Assembly (NCBI RefSeq): GCF_000718555.1
Contig: NZ_JOAN01000003.1
Location: forward strand, 310,001 to 374,000
DNA: 64,000 nt
Source of the DNA: Micromonospora chokoriensis
GTDB lineage: Bacteria > Actinomycetota > Actinomycetes > Mycobacteriales > Micromonosporaceae
Direction: 5' to 3'
Shown: one piece after another, positions 45,221 through 54,193 of the stretch
Position numbering within the stretch: position 1 is the first letter of the stretch
Layout: each line of letters begins with the position of its first letter
Position numbers and translations under genes: made by a program
Notes under the pieces: model-generated
What the model saw: the letters and a program-made list of their open reading frames with translations, nothing else
The model's database searches: none
Told to the model about the DNA's origin: nothing

Positions 45221-46300
45221 ATGGCTCTTCATGTGCGCGGCGTGCTGCTCCCCGACGACGAGGTCCGGGATCTCTGGCTGGTCGGCGACCGGGTGACCTT
45301 CACCCCGGTGCCCGGCGCGCAGACCGTCGTGGACGGCGGCTTCGTGCTGCCAGGGCTTGTCGACGCGCACTGCCACATCGGCATCGCCCGAGGTGGCGCC
45401 CCGATCACCTCGCTCGATCAGGCCCGCGAGTTGGCCCACATCGACCGCGACGTCGGTGTGCTGGCGATCCGCGACGCCGGCTCGCCGTACCCGTACCCCG
45501 AACTGGACGACGAGCCGGGCCTGCCGCGACTGGCCCGCGCGGGCCAGCATGTCGCCCCGCCGAAGCGCTACCTGCGCGACATCGGCGTGGAGGTCGGCGC
45601 CACCGACGTGGCCGCGACGGTCGCCGCGCAGGCGCGGGCCGGCAACGGCTGGGTCAAGCTGGTCGGCGACTGGATCGACCGGGGAGTGGGTGACCTGGCG
45701 CCGGCCTGGGACGCGGACACCCTCACCGCCGCCGTGCGGGCGGCGCACGACGCCGGGGTACGCGCCGCGGTGCACACCTTCTCCGAGTCCGCTGTCGAGA
45801 TCATGGTGCGGGCCGGAGTCGACTCGGTGGAGCATGGCACCGGGCTCAGCCTCGACCTGATCGACGAGATGGCCCGCCAGGGCACCGCGCTGATCCCCAC
45901 AATGATCAACATTGCCACCTTCGGCGGCATCGCCGAGCAGGCGCGGGGCAAGTTCCCCGGGTACGCCGAGCACATGCTCGCGCTACGCGACGGTTTCCCC
46001 GAGGTGGTGCGCGCCGCGCACGAGGCGGGCGTGCCGATCTACGTGGGCACCGATGCCGGGGGCGGCATCGACCACGGACTAGCCGCCGAGGAGATGCTGC
46101 TGCTGCACGAACAGGCCGGCCTGGCACCCATCGACGTACTCGCCGCCGCCTCCTGGGGCGCCCGGGAGTGGCTCGGCTTCCCCGGCCTGATCGAGGGCGG
46201 CCTCGCCGACCTCACCGTCTACCCCGAGGACCCCCGGAACGACCTGCGCGTCGTTCGTGCCCCGTCCCGCACGATCCTCCGTGGCCGCGTGATCCGCTGA
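45221..46300 (+). CDS. Amidohydrolase-family protein
   Basis: 359 residues from ATG 45221 (a GTG at 45215 is an alternative). Metal-dependent hydrolase with the usual ligands: VLPGLVDAHCHIG (HxH), GWVKLVGDWIDRG (bridging Lys), AVHTFSESAV, VEHGTGLSLDL and VGTDAGGGIDHG (Asp). This is the position of Rv2915c after ffh in M. tuberculosis. The substrate is probably a cyclic amide or ester but is not known. Confidence 0.92.
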   Translation: MALHVRGVLLPDDEVRDLWLVGDRVTFTPVPGAQTVVDGGFVLPGLVDAHCHIGIARGGAPITSLDQARELAHIDRDVGVLAIRDAGSPYPYPELDDEPGLPRLARAGQHVAPPKRYLRDIGVEVGATDVAATVAAQARAGNGWVKLVGDWIDRGVGDLAPAWDADTLTAAVRAAHDAGVRAAVHTFSESAVEIMVRAGVDSVEHGTGLSLDLIDEMARQGTALIPTMINIATFGGIAEQARGKFPGYAEHMLALRDGFPEVVRAAHEAGVPIYVGTDAGGGIDHGLAAEEMLLLHEQAGLAPIDVLAAASWGAREWLGFPGLIEGGLADLTVYPEDPRNDLRVVRAPSRTILRGRVIR

Positions 46301-46330
46301 CCAGCGGGCAGCCTGCGGCGGGTGGCGGGG

Positions 46331-46933
46331 TCAGGGGGCTGGGCGGGCGGCGGCGCTGAAGAGGTGTACGGCGAGGTTGGCGAGGGCCGTCGCGGTCTGC
46401 CCGATTGGTTCCCGGGGGAGCACGATGTGGCTGACCACCAGGCGGACGATGGTGTCGGCGGCGAAGGCCAGCGCGGCCTGGTCGGCTCCGGGCAGGTGGT
46501 CGCCGGCCCAGTCGATAAGCGTGCCGGACGCCTCGGTGAGCACCACCTCGGCGCGGGTCGTGAGGTACGGCAGCAGCTCGTCCGACCCGCCCCGGGCGCT
46601 GGTCAGGATCGCCTTGACCAGCGGGTTGTCCGCCGCTGTGGCGAGGGTGTGCGCGATGGCGGCGTACGCGCCGGCTCGCACGTCGGAGCCGTGTGCGAGC
46701 AGCGCGTCGCGAACATCGCCGACGAACCGGTCCACCTCGGCGCGGGCGAGCGCTTCGGCCAGCCCCGCCTTGCTACCGAACTCGTTGTAGACGGTCTGCC
46801 GGCTCACCCCGGCCGTGGTGGCCACTCCGCCCATCCGGACCGCGTCCCACCCGGCGGCGATGGTCCGCGCGCGGGCGGCGTCCACGATCGTGTCCCGCAG
46901 CCGCTGGCGCGGTGAGTCCGTCGAGGTAGCCAT
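46331..46933 (-). CDS. TetR-family transcriptional regulator
   Basis: 200 residues. The N-terminal helix-turn-helix is IVDAARARTIAAGWDAVRMG and VATTAGVSRQTVYNEFGSK; the C-terminal ligand domain has AYAAIAHTLATAADNPLVKA and IDWAGDHLP. The ATG is preceded by TAGAAT with a 9-nt gap. It is divergent from proS, with 21-bp tandem repeats in the shared promoter region, which could be its operator. It is convergent with the amidohydrolase gene. Confidence 0.93.
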   Translation of the reverse strand: MATSTDSPRQRLRDTIVDAARARTIAAGWDAVRMGGVATTAGVSRQTVYNEFGSKAGLAEALARAEVDRFVGDVRDALLAHGSDVRAGAYAAIAHTLATAADNPLVKAILTSARGGSDELLPYLTTRAEVVLTEASGTLIDWAGDHLPGADQAALAFAADTIVRLVVSHIVLPREPIGQTATALANLAVHLFSAAARPAP

Positions 46934-46963
46934 GGTGGTCGAATTCTACCGGCGCTCCGTCGA

Positions 46964-47018
46964 CCCACTCAGCACCGTCACGACCCCACTCAGCGCCGTC
47001 ACGACCCCACTCAGCGGT
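46964..47018. repeat. 21-bp tandem repeats between tetR and proS
   Basis: CCCACTCAGCACCGTCACGAC (46964-46984), then a copy with one change (46985-47005), then a partial third copy of 13 bp. They lie in the divergent promoter region. Confidence 0.8.
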
Positions 47019-47050
47019 CTCCGCTCGCCTGGCGCATAGGATGTGCGGTC

Positions 47051-48457
47051 ATGGCACGCGTGCTCACTCCCCGTGCGGAGGATTTCCCCCGCTGGTACCA
47101 GGACCTGATCGCTAAGGCGAAGCTGGCCGACAACGGCCCGGTTCGCGGCACCATGGTCATCCGACCGGCCGGCTACGCCATCTGGGAGCGTATGCAGCTC
47201 GAGATGGATGCCCGGATCAAGGCGGCGGGTGCGGAGAACGCGTACTTCCCGCTGTTCATCCCGGAGAGCTACCTCAAGCGCGAGGCGCAGCACGTCGAGG
47301 GCTTCTCGCCGGAGCTGGCGGTCGTCACCCACGGTGGTGGCAAGCCCCTGGCCGAGCCGGTGGTGGTGCGGCCGACCAGCGAGACGGTCATCGGCGAGTT
47401 CATGGCCAAGTGGATCGACTCGTACCGGGACCTGCCGCTGCTGCTCAACCAGTGGGCGAACGTGGTCCGGTGGGAGCTGCGCCCGCGGATCTTCCTGCGG
47501 ACCAGCGAGTTCCTCTGGCAGGAGGGGCACACCGCGCACGCCACCCGCGAGGACGCCCGGGCGTACGCGCGGCGGATCCTGCACGAGGCGTACGAGGACC
47601 TGATGGTCAACGTGATCGGCATTCCGGTGGTGGTCGGCCTGAAGACGACGCGCGAGCGCTTCGCCGGCGCGACGGCCACGTACACCTGCGAAGGCATGAT
47701 GGGCGACGGCAAGGCGCTGCAGCTGGGCACCAGCCACGAGCTGGGTCAGAACTTCGCCAAGGCGTTCGACATCAGCTACTCGGCCAAGGAGGGCGGCCGG
47801 GAGCACGCCTGGACCACCTCCTGGGGCACGTCCACCCGGATGCTGGGTGGCCTGATCATGGCGCACGGCGACGACAACGGCCTGCGCGTGCCGCCGAGGC
47901 TGGCCCCGATCCAGGCGTACGTCATGATCGTCAAGGACGGCGAGGGCGTCGCGGAGGCGGCGGCCAAGCTGCGCGATGGCCTGCGCGACGCCGGTGTCCG
48001 GGTCGCGCTCGACGACCGGACCGACACCCCGTTCGGCCGCCGGGCCGTCGACGCCGAGCTGCGCGGCTATCCGGTACGCGTCGAGGTCGGCCCTCGTGAC
48101 CTGGCCGTCGGCAACGCGACGGTGGTGCGCCGGACCGACGGGTCGAAGACTCCGACGCCGGTGGCCGACGTGATCGCCGCGGTGCTGGCCGCCCTGGAGA
48201 CCGACCAGCAGGTGCTGCACGACCAGGCGCTGGCCAATCGCGAGGCGCGCACGGTGGAGGTGGCCACCCTGGCCGAGGCGATCGAGGCTGCCGCGACCGG
48301 TTGGGCACGGGTGCCGTGGTCGGCGGTCGGCGTGGCCGGCGAGGCCGAGGCGAACGGTCAGGGCGTCACGGTGCGCTGCCTGCTGCGCGCCGACGGCTCG
48401 GTACCGGACTCCGAGGACGAGCCCGACCTGATCGCCATCCTCGCCCGCGCCTACTGA
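47051..48457 (+). CDS. proS: Prolyl-tRNA synthetase, archaeal/eukaryote-like type
   Basis: Charges tRNA-Pro. 468 residues, far shorter than the bacterial ~570-residue type and lacking its editing insertion. It starts MARVLTPRAEDFPRWYQDLI and has GTMVIRPAGYAIWERMQ (motif 1 region), FPLFIPESYLKREAQHVEGF, VRPTSETVIGEFMAKW (motif 2-like), RWELRPRIFLRTSEFLWQEG and, in motif 3, GTSTRMLGGLIMAHGDDNGL. The anticodon-binding domain is at 290-400 with a C-terminal zinc-type domain. TAGGAT lies 8 nt before the ATG. Confidence 0.95.
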   Translation: MARVLTPRAEDFPRWYQDLIAKAKLADNGPVRGTMVIRPAGYAIWERMQLEMDARIKAAGAENAYFPLFIPESYLKREAQHVEGFSPELAVVTHGGGKPLAEPVVVRPTSETVIGEFMAKWIDSYRDLPLLLNQWANVVRWELRPRIFLRTSEFLWQEGHTAHATREDARAYARRILHEAYEDLMVNVIGIPVVVGLKTTRERFAGATATYTCEGMMGDGKALQLGTSHELGQNFAKAFDISYSAKEGGREHAWTTSWGTSTRMLGGLIMAHGDDNGLRVPPRLAPIQAYVMIVKDGEGVAEAAAKLRDGLRDAGVRVALDDRTDTPFGRRAVDAELRGYPVRVEVGPRDLAVGNATVVRRTDGSKTPTPVADVIAAVLAALETDQQVLHDQALANREARTVEVATLAEAIEAAATGWARVPWSAVGVAGEAEANGQGVTVRCLLRADGSVPDSEDEPDLIAILARAY

Positions 48458-48458
48458 G

Positions 48459-49127
48459 GTGCGGCCGGGCAACCCTGTCGACCGGTTCGCGCCGGGCCGG
48501 CTGATCATGCACCGGAACGTGCGGCACGGCCGGATCGGGTGGGTCCGGCCGGCCCGCGTGGTCAGCGACGACGATCGAGGGTTGCTGGTCTGGATCGTCC
48601 GGGACTCGCCGGTGGCCCACGAGGTGACCGAGGCCGGGCTCAACATGCGCGCGCTGCCGTTCGCCCAGTGGGTCGCTTCGGAGTACCGGATGGCGCACGG
48701 GCGGTGGAACGGCCCGCCGCTGCTGAAGTTCCTGCCCACCGGGGCGGCGCACTCCGTCTGGTGGTTCCGCGACGCCGAGGGTCGGTTCGCCAACTGGTAC
48801 GTCAACCTGGAGGAGCCCGGTGTCCGCTGGGACGACGGCCCGGTGGCCGGCGTCGACGTGGTGGACCAGGACTTGGACGTGGTGGTGCGGCCGGACCTCA
48901 GCTGGGAGTGGAAGGACGAGGACGAGTTCGCCGAGCGGCTCGCCTTCGGCGCCGACTACTGGGTGACCGACGAGAAGGCGGTACGCGCCGAGGGGGAGCG
49001 GGTGATCGCGCTCGCCGAGGCCGGTGAGTTCCCGTTCGACGGCACCTGGTGCGACTTCACGCCCCCGCCAGGATGGGACGTACCGGACAAGCTTCCACCG
49101 GGATGGGACCGTCCTCCGGTGCGTTGA
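48459..49127 (+). CDS. DUF402 domain protein
   Basis: 222 residues, GTG 1 nt after the proS stop. The DUF402 core has VRHGRIGWVRPARVVSDDD, AAHSVWWFRDAEGRFANWYV, NLEEPGVRWDDGP and VVDQDLDVVVRPD, with acidic residues for metal. Related proteins hydrolyse nucleoside di- or triphosphates. The C-terminal Pro-rich repeat (GWDVPDKLPPGWD) is unusual. Confidence 0.88.
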   Translation: MRPGNPVDRFAPGRLIMHRNVRHGRIGWVRPARVVSDDDRGLLVWIVRDSPVAHEVTEAGLNMRALPFAQWVASEYRMAHGRWNGPPLLKFLPTGAAHSVWWFRDAEGRFANWYVNLEEPGVRWDDGPVAGVDVVDQDLDVVVRPDLSWEWKDEDEFAERLAFGADYWVTDEKAVRAEGERVIALAEAGEFPFDGTWCDFTPPPGWDVPDKLPPGWDRPPVR

Positions 49128-49356
49128 GCGGTGTTCCAGGTCACCGACAACGAGGTGTACGGGTCCGATGCGTGCGATCGGCAGCGGATCTGGCAGAATG
49201 GGTCGCTGGTATCCGGCGCGCGTCCGGCGCCCTCTAACCCGGGCACGTCGCTAGTCCACCGAGTAGTCTCCGGCCCAACCCCACGGGTCCGGTCGGCGCT
49301 CACCCATGCACACCGCCCGCCTGGGCCGGTGAGATCGCAACAGGAGCGAAACAACT
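49128..49356 (+). promoter_or_regulatory. rpsP promoter and leader
   Basis: 229 bp without a gene. TGGCAGAATGG at about 49191-49201 looks like an extended -10 box, which would leave a long leader of about 150 nt before rpsP. TAGTCT at about 49262 is a further hexamer. AGGAG is 10 nt before the rpsP GTG. Confidence 0.4.
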
Positions 49357-49827
49357 GTGGCCGTAAAGATCCGGCTCCTGCGGATGGGCAAGATCCGCAA
49401 CCCGCAGTACCGCATCGTCATCGCCGACTCGCGCACCAAGCGTGACGGCCGGGCGATCGAGTTCGTCGGGGTGTACCAGCCCAAGGAAGACCCCTCGATC
49501 ATCGAGGTCAAGTCGGAGCGGGTCCAGTACTGGCTGTCCGTCGGCGCTCAGCCGAGCGAGGCGGTGCAGCGGCTGCTGGAGCTGACCGGTGACTGGCAGA
49601 AGTACAAGGGCCTGCCGGCCCCGCCGCCGCTCCTGGTCGCCCCCGAGCGGGCCGACCGCAAGGCGGCGTACGAGGCTGAGGCGAAGGCCGCCGCCGGGCT
49701 CGCCCCGGAGACCCCGGCCAAGCCGGCCAAGAAGGCCGCCAAGGCTGCTGAGGCTCCGGCCGAGGCGCCGAAGACCGAGGCTCCGGCCGAGGCCCCGGCC
49801 GCTGCCGACGCCGGTGAGCAGGCCTGA
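49357..49827 (+). CDS. rpsP: 30S ribosomal protein S16
   Basis: 156 residues; GTG start with AGGAG 10 nt upstream. The S16 core (about 1-90) has [34 protein letters not shown] and [15 protein letters not shown]. The last ~65 residues are an Ala/Pro/Lys/Glu-rich tail, as in other actinobacteria. First gene of rpsP-khpA-rimM-trmD. Confidence 0.97.
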   Translation: MAVKIRLLRMGKIRNPQYRIVIADSRTKRDGRAIEFVGVYQPKEDPSIIEVKSERVQYWLSVGAQPSEAVQRLLELTGDWQKYKGLPAPPPLLVAPERADRKAAYEAEAKAAAGLAPETPAKPAKKAAKAAEAPAEAPKTEAPAEAPAAADAGEQA

Positions 49828-49828
49828 C

Positions 49829-50062
49829 ATGCCACTGCGTCCGGCGTTGGAGCACCTGGTCAAGGGCATCGTCGACCACCCGGACGACGTCCGGGTGCGG
49901 ATGGTCGATTCCCGTCGGGGCAAGCGGCTCGAAGTCCGCGTGCACCCCGAGGACCTCGGCACGGTGATTGGGCGGTCCGGTCGGACCGCCAAGGCGCTGC
50001 GCCAGGTGATCGGCTCCATCGGCGGGCGTGGGGTTCGCGTCGACATCGTCGACTCGTACTGA
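49829..50062 (+). CDS. khpA: KH-domain RNA-binding protein KhpA
   Basis: 77 residues, ATG 1 nt after the rpsP stop. It starts MPLRPALEHLVKGIVDHPDD and has the KH loop GTVIGRSGRTAKALRQVIGS (GxxG as GRSG). KhpA binds RNA, often with KhpB; in this operon it is the Rv2908c counterpart. Its stop overlaps the rimM start (TGATG). Confidence 0.95.
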   Translation: MPLRPALEHLVKGIVDHPDDVRVRMVDSRRGKRLEVRVHPEDLGTVIGRSGRTAKALRQVIGSIGGRGVRVDIVDSY

Positions 50063-50622
50063 TGCAGCTCGTCGTCGGCAGGATCGGCAAGCCGCACGGT
50101 GTCCGCGGTGAGGTCACCGTGGAAGTGCGGACCGACGAACCAGAGGCACGGTTCGCCCCCGGCACAGTGCTGCGCACTGAGCCGGGGGCGACACCCCCCT
50201 CGCCCGCCACGGCGGACGAGCCTGGGGTGCCGTTCCGGGTTCCGGCGGAGCTGACCATCGAGGAAGCCCGCTTCCACCAGGGCCGGGTGCTGATCGCGTT
50301 CGGTGGAATCCTGGACCGCAACACCGCCGAGGCGCTGCGCGGCACCCTGCTCGTGGTGGACAGCGCCGACGTGACCCCACCGGACGACCCGGAGGAGTTC
50401 CACGATCACCAGCTGGTTGGGCTGGCCGTGGTGACCCCGACCGGCGAACGCCTGGGCGAGGTCGCCCGCATCGACCACGCGCCCTCGTCCGACCTGCTGG
50501 TGCTGCGGCGCCCCGAGGGGCGTACCGCGTTGATCCCGTTCGTCCGGGCGATCGTTCCGGAGGTCGACCTGGCCGGCGGACGTGTGATCGTCGACCCGCC
50601 CGCCGGACTGCTCGACCTTTAG
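50062..50622 (+). CDS. rimM: Ribosome maturation factor RimM
   Basis: 186 residues. Assists maturation of the 30S head and binds S19. It has [20 protein letters not shown] at the N-terminus, then [20 protein letters not shown], and a C-terminal PRC-barrel with [19 protein letters not shown] and [18 protein letters not shown]. The start overlaps khpA by 1 nt. Confidence 0.96.
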   Translation: MQLVVGRIGKPHGVRGEVTVEVRTDEPEARFAPGTVLRTEPGATPPSPATADEPGVPFRVPAELTIEEARFHQGRVLIAFGGILDRNTAEALRGTLLVVDSADVTPPDDPEEFHDHQLVGLAVVTPTGERLGEVARIDHAPSSDLLVLRRPEGRTALIPFVRAIVPEVDLAGGRVIVDPPAGLLDL

Positions 50623-50633
50623 GACCACCCCGC

Positions 50634-51407
50634 ATGCGCGTCGACGTCGTGTCGATCTTCCCGGAGTACTTCGCCCCGCTGGACCTGTCGCTGATCGGAC
50701 GGGCACGGGCCAACGGCGTACTCCAGCTCGCCGTGCACGATCTGCGGACCTGGACCCACGACGTGCACCGCACGGTCGACGACACCCCCTACGGTGGCGG
50801 GCCGGGAATGGTGATGCGGCCGGAGCCGTGGGGTGAGGCGTTGGACGCCCTCGCGCCGACCGAGGCCCCGCCGCCCCGGCTGCTGGTGCCGTCGCCGGCC
50901 GGTGCCCCGTTCACCCAGGCCATGGCGTACGAGTTGGCGGCCGAGTCGCATCTGCTCTTCGCCTGTGGCCGCTACGAGGGGATCGACCAGCGCGTCCTGG
51001 CGCACGCCGCCACCCGGATGCCGGTCACCGAGGTCTCGCTCGGTGACTACGTGCTCTTCGGCGGCGAGGTGGCGGTTCTGGTGATGCTGGAGGCGGTCAC
51101 CCGGCTGCTGCCGGGGGTGCTGGGCAACGCGGGCTCGCTGGACGAGGAGTCGCACGCGCACGGGCTGCTGGAAGCGCCGATCTACACCAAGCCGCCGAGC
51201 TGGCGTGGGCACGACGTGCCGGAGGTGCTCCGCTCCGGGGATCACGGCAAGATCGCCCGCTGGCGGCGCGAGGAGGGTCTGCTGCGCACCGCGGCCCGCC
51301 GTCCGGACCTGCTGGCCGCGTTGCCCGCCGATCGGCTCGACAAACGCGACATCGCGGCCCTGGACCAGGCCGGATTTCAACCTCCGCCGGGGGATGTGGC
51401 AAAGTAG
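50634..51407 (+). CDS. trmD: tRNA (guanine(37)-N1)-methyltransferase
   Basis: 257 residues. Methylates G37 of tRNA. It has [20 protein letters not shown], the TrmD knot motif [33 protein letters not shown] and [20 protein letters not shown], with HWRR-like WRREEG. Last gene before rplS, 11 bp after rimM. Confidence 0.97.
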   Translation: MRVDVVSIFPEYFAPLDLSLIGRARANGVLQLAVHDLRTWTHDVHRTVDDTPYGGGPGMVMRPEPWGEALDALAPTEAPPPRLLVPSPAGAPFTQAMAYELAAESHLLFACGRYEGIDQRVLAHAATRMPVTEVSLGDYVLFGGEVAVLVMLEAVTRLLPGVLGNAGSLDEESHAHGLLEAPIYTKPPSWRGHDVPEVLRSGDHGKIARWRREEGLLRTAARRPDLLAALPADRLDKRDIAALDQAGFQPPPGDVAK

Positions 51408-51453
51408 GGGGGTTGCCGCATCCGTCCGCGCCCGCGGTCGGCTGCGAGGATCC

Positions 51454-51527
51454 CCGACCGGGGGTCGGTTCGCCGATCTCCACCCGGGAATCAGAATCAC
51501 CCACCCGCGCACCGAGTGACGGTGCGC
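51454..51527 (+). promoter_or_regulatory. Hairpins in the rplS leader
   Basis: CCGACC-GGG-GGTCGG (51454-51468) and GCGCACCG-AGTGA-CGGTGCGC (51507-51527) are two perfect stems in the 144-nt gap between trmD and rplS, the second 24 nt before the start. They could be an attenuator or an autoregulatory leader. Confidence 0.45.
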
Positions 51528-51551
51528 CGTGAGCCTTACGAGGACGCAGCG

Positions 51552-51908
51552 ATGAACATCCTGGACGCCCTTGACGCCCAGTCGAAGCGGACCGACCTTC
51601 CCGACTTCCGGGCCGGTGACACCGTCAAGGTGCACGCCCGCGTCGTCGAGGGCAACCGGTCCCGTGTCCAGATCTTCCAGGGCGTCGTGATCCGCCGCCA
51701 GGGTGACGGTCTGCGCGAGACCTTCTCGGTCCGCAAGGTCAGCTTCGGTGTCGGCGTCGAGCGGACCTACCCGATCAACGGCCCGGGCATCGACCGGATC
51801 GAGGTCGTGACCCGCGGTGACGTGCGTCGCGCCAAGCTCTACTACCTGCGCGAGCTGCGCGGCAAGAAGGCCAAGATCAAGGAGAAGCGGGAGAAGCAGC
51901 CCAGCTGA
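51552..51908 (+). CDS. rplS: 50S ribosomal protein L19
   Basis: 118 residues from ATG 51552 (GAGG 9 nt upstream). It starts [20 protein letters not shown] and has [40 protein letters not shown] and [20 protein letters not shown]. Lies at the interface of ribosomal subunits. A hairpin terminator with a short T-run follows at 52028. Confidence 0.97.
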   Translation: MNILDALDAQSKRTDLPDFRAGDTVKVHARVVEGNRSRVQIFQGVVIRRQGDGLRETFSVRKVSFGVGVERTYPINGPGIDRIEVVTRGDVRRAKLYYLRELRGKKAKIKEKREKQPS

Positions 51909-52027
51909 CTTCCCGCTCGCCACGCCGCCCGAGCTGCGCGTATGCCGTACCGACCAGAGCGCACTACCCTGGTCGTACGGGCGCAGCGAGGCGGCGGTCC
52001 CGCCCACGTGGCGGGCAGTTGTCCACT

Positions 52028-52063
52028 ACCGCCCGTGGAGCCTCGACGAGGCTCCCGGGCGGT
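52028..52063 (+). terminator. Terminator after rplS
   Basis: ACCGCCC/GGGCGGT as outer stem and GGAGCCTC/GAGGCTCC as inner stem, followed by GGTGTTT. It ends about 30 nt before the first lepB start. Confidence 0.75.
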
Positions 52064-52092
52064 GGTGTTTCTGCGGACCGGGGAGTGGCGTG

Positions 52093-52959
52093 GTGCAGAC
52101 GCTTGACGAGGACGGCACCGTCGATCCGTGGCGCCGACGGGCTCGCCGCACCCGCCGGCAGATGCCCCTCTGGCAGGAGTTGCCGCTACTGCTGGTGGTC
52201 GCGTTCTGCCTGGCGGTGCTGATCCGCACCTTCCTACTTCAGGCGTTCTTCATCCCGTCCGGCTCGATGGAGGACACGCTCCTCGTCGGTGACCGGGTGC
52301 TGGTCAACAAGGTCGTCTACGACGTTCGTGACCCGGTGCGCGGCGAGGTGGTGGTCTTCCGGGGCACCGACCGCTGGGCGCCGCAGGTCGACGAGGAGCC
52401 GAAGCCCGGCGTCGCCGGCCGGGTCGCCCGTACCGTCGGAGACCTGATCGGGGTGAGCCGCCCCGGTGAGAAGGACTTCATCAAACGGGTGATCGGTCTC
52501 CCCGGCGACCGGGTCAAGTGCTGCGACAGTCAGGGGCGGGTGACCGTCAACGGCACGCCGCTCAACGAGCCGTACGTCCTGCGGGACTCACCACTGGACC
52601 TGCCACCCAACCCGTCGGAGTGCCGCTCCCGGCGCTTCGACGAGGTCGTCGTGCCGCCCGGTCAGATCTTCGTGATGGGCGACCACCGTGAGGTCTCCCA
52701 GGACGCGCGTTGCCAGGGGCCGGTGCCGATCGACAACGTGGTCGGCCGGGCCTTCATGGTGGTCTGGCCCTCGTCGCGGTGGAGCGGGTTGTCGGTGCCG
52801 TCGACCTTCGAGGACGTGTCCGGGCCGGCCGCGGCGTCCTCCGGTGCGCCTCCGGCGCGACCGACTCCGCAGGGCGGTGGGCTGCTGATTCTTCCGTTGG
52901 CAGTCGCACTACGTGGTTCCCGCGCGTTCCGGACGATGCCGTCCAGCCCGGCAACGTAG
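52093..52959 (+). CDS. lepB: Signal peptidase I (first copy)
   Basis: 288 residues from GTG 52093, 7 nt after GGGGAG. The N-terminal membrane helix (LLLVVAFCLAVLIRTFLLQ) is followed by FFIPSGSMEDTL with catalytic Ser58, then KDFIKRVIGLPGD with catalytic Lys about 131, and FVMGDHREVSQDAR. It has an insertion of about 20 residues (WAPQVDEEPKPGVAGRVART) before the Lys box that the second copy lacks, and a C-terminal hydrophobic segment. It cleaves signal peptides. Its TAG stop lies in the -10 box of the next gene. Confidence 0.93.
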   Translation: MQTLDEDGTVDPWRRRARRTRRQMPLWQELPLLLVVAFCLAVLIRTFLLQAFFIPSGSMEDTLLVGDRVLVNKVVYDVRDPVRGEVVVFRGTDRWAPQVDEEPKPGVAGRVARTVGDLIGVSRPGEKDFIKRVIGLPGDRVKCCDSQGRVTVNGTPLNEPYVLRDSPLDLPPNPSECRSRRFDEVVVPPGQIFVMGDHREVSQDARCQGPVPIDNVVGRAFMVVWPSSRWSGLSVPSTFEDVSGPAAASSGAPPARPTPQGGGLLILPLAVALRGSRAFRTMPSSPAT

Positions 52960-52969
52960 GCTCCTTGGC

Positions 52970-53605
52970 GTGATTGACGAGCAGACCGACAAGCCGCGCA
53001 GTTCCTTCTGGAAGGAACTGCCGATCCTGCTGGGTGTGGCGATCCTGGTTGCGGTGCTGGTCCGCGCCTTTGTGCTGCAGACCTTCTTCATCCCCTCCCC
53101 GTCCATGGAAAATACCCTCAAGATCGATGACCGGGTGCTGGTCAACAAGCTGGTCTACGACTTCCGATCACCGCATCGCGGCGAGGTGATCGTGTTCAAG
53201 GCTCCGACCGAGTGGAGCGGCAACCCCGACGGTGAGGACTTCATCAAGCGGGTGATCGGCACCCCCGGCGACCACGTGGTCTGCTGCGACCCGCAGGAAC
53301 GGTTGATGATCAACGGCAAGTCACTGGACGAGCCGTACATCTTCTCCATGAACGGAATTCGCGACAAGCCCGCCGACCAGGAGTTCGACATCACCGTGCC
53401 GGAGGGCCGGCTGTGGGTGATGGGCGACCACCGCTCGGCCTCCGGTGACTCCCTCGAGCACTGGCAGCAGTCCCAGCAGAACATCACCGAGGCCACGATC
53501 CCCGAGGACGCCGTGGTCGGGCGGGCGTTCACCGTCTTCTGGCCGGTCAACCGGGCCACCTGGCTCACCGTGCCCGACTCGTTCGACGGCATTCCCAAGC
53601 CGTAG
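52970..53605 (+). CDS. lepB: Signal peptidase I (second copy)
   Basis: 211 residues from GTG 52970, preceded by TAGGCT with a 7-nt gap. An N-terminal helix (ELPILLGVAILVAVLVRAFV), FFIPSPSMENTL with catalytic Ser45, DFIKRVIGTPGD with catalytic Lys93 and VMGDHRSASGDS. It is a tandem paralogue of the first copy and the shorter, standard form. Substrate preference of either copy is unknown. Confidence 0.94.
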   Translation: MIDEQTDKPRSSFWKELPILLGVAILVAVLVRAFVLQTFFIPSPSMENTLKIDDRVLVNKLVYDFRSPHRGEVIVFKAPTEWSGNPDGEDFIKRVIGTPGDHVVCCDPQERLMINGKSLDEPYIFSMNGIRDKPADQEFDITVPEGRLWVMGDHRSASGDSLEHWQQSQQNITEATIPEDAVVGRAFTVFWPVNRATWLTVPDSFDGIPKP

Positions 53606-53653
53606 ACCGACGGGGGCGTGGGCGATCCGTCGTCGGTCTGGCAGGCTGGTGCG

Positions 53654-54193
53654 GTGACCGTGAGCGCGAGAGGTGAGCTTGCGAGCCCCGCAGGCGCGAC
53701 CAGTGGCGACCGTGCCTACACGCCGCGACGCGCGGCCCGCGTGCTGCTCGTCGACGCGGCCGGCCGGGTCCTGCTGTTCGAGGGCTTCGACCCGGCCCGA
53801 CCCGGGCACCGCTACTGGTTCACCCCGGGCGGCGGGCTCGATCCGCTGGAGTCCCCGGCGGCGGGCGCGGCCCGGGAGTTGGCCGAGGAGACGGGCCTGC
53901 GCCTCGACCCGGCCGAGTTGGGCGAGCCAGTCTGGGCCGACGCGACCGAGTTCTCCTTCGACGGCGTCTGGTACCGCCAGGAGCAGGATTTCTTCCTCCT
54001 CCGGGTGGGCTCCTGGCAGGTGGACACCACCGGCTTCAACGACGTCGAGCGGCGCAGCATCGCCGACCACCGCTGGTGGCTCCCCGACGAGTTGGCGGCC
54101 AGCGGCGACCGGTTCTACCCCCCAGAGTTGCCCGCTCTGCTGACCCGGCTGGAGCGCTCGGTCGCCGCGCGTCAGGACGAGGCGTCGTGCTGA
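53654..54193 (+). CDS. Nudix hydrolase
   Basis: 179 residues from GTG 53654, which has CAGGCT 6 nt upstream; GTG 53618 is an alternative. The Nudix box GGLDPLESPAAGAARELAEE followed by TGL fits GX5EX7REUXEEXGU exactly. It cleaves nucleoside diphosphates linked to another group; substrate not known. Its stop overlaps the rnhB start. Confidence 0.93.
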   Translation: MTVSARGELASPAGATSGDRAYTPRRAARVLLVDAAGRVLLFEGFDPARPGHRYWFTPGGGLDPLESPAAGAARELAEETGLRLDPAELGEPVWADATEFSFDGVWYRQEQDFFLLRVGSWQVDTTGFNDVERRSIADHRWWLPDELAASGDRFYPPELPALLTRLERSVAARQDEASC

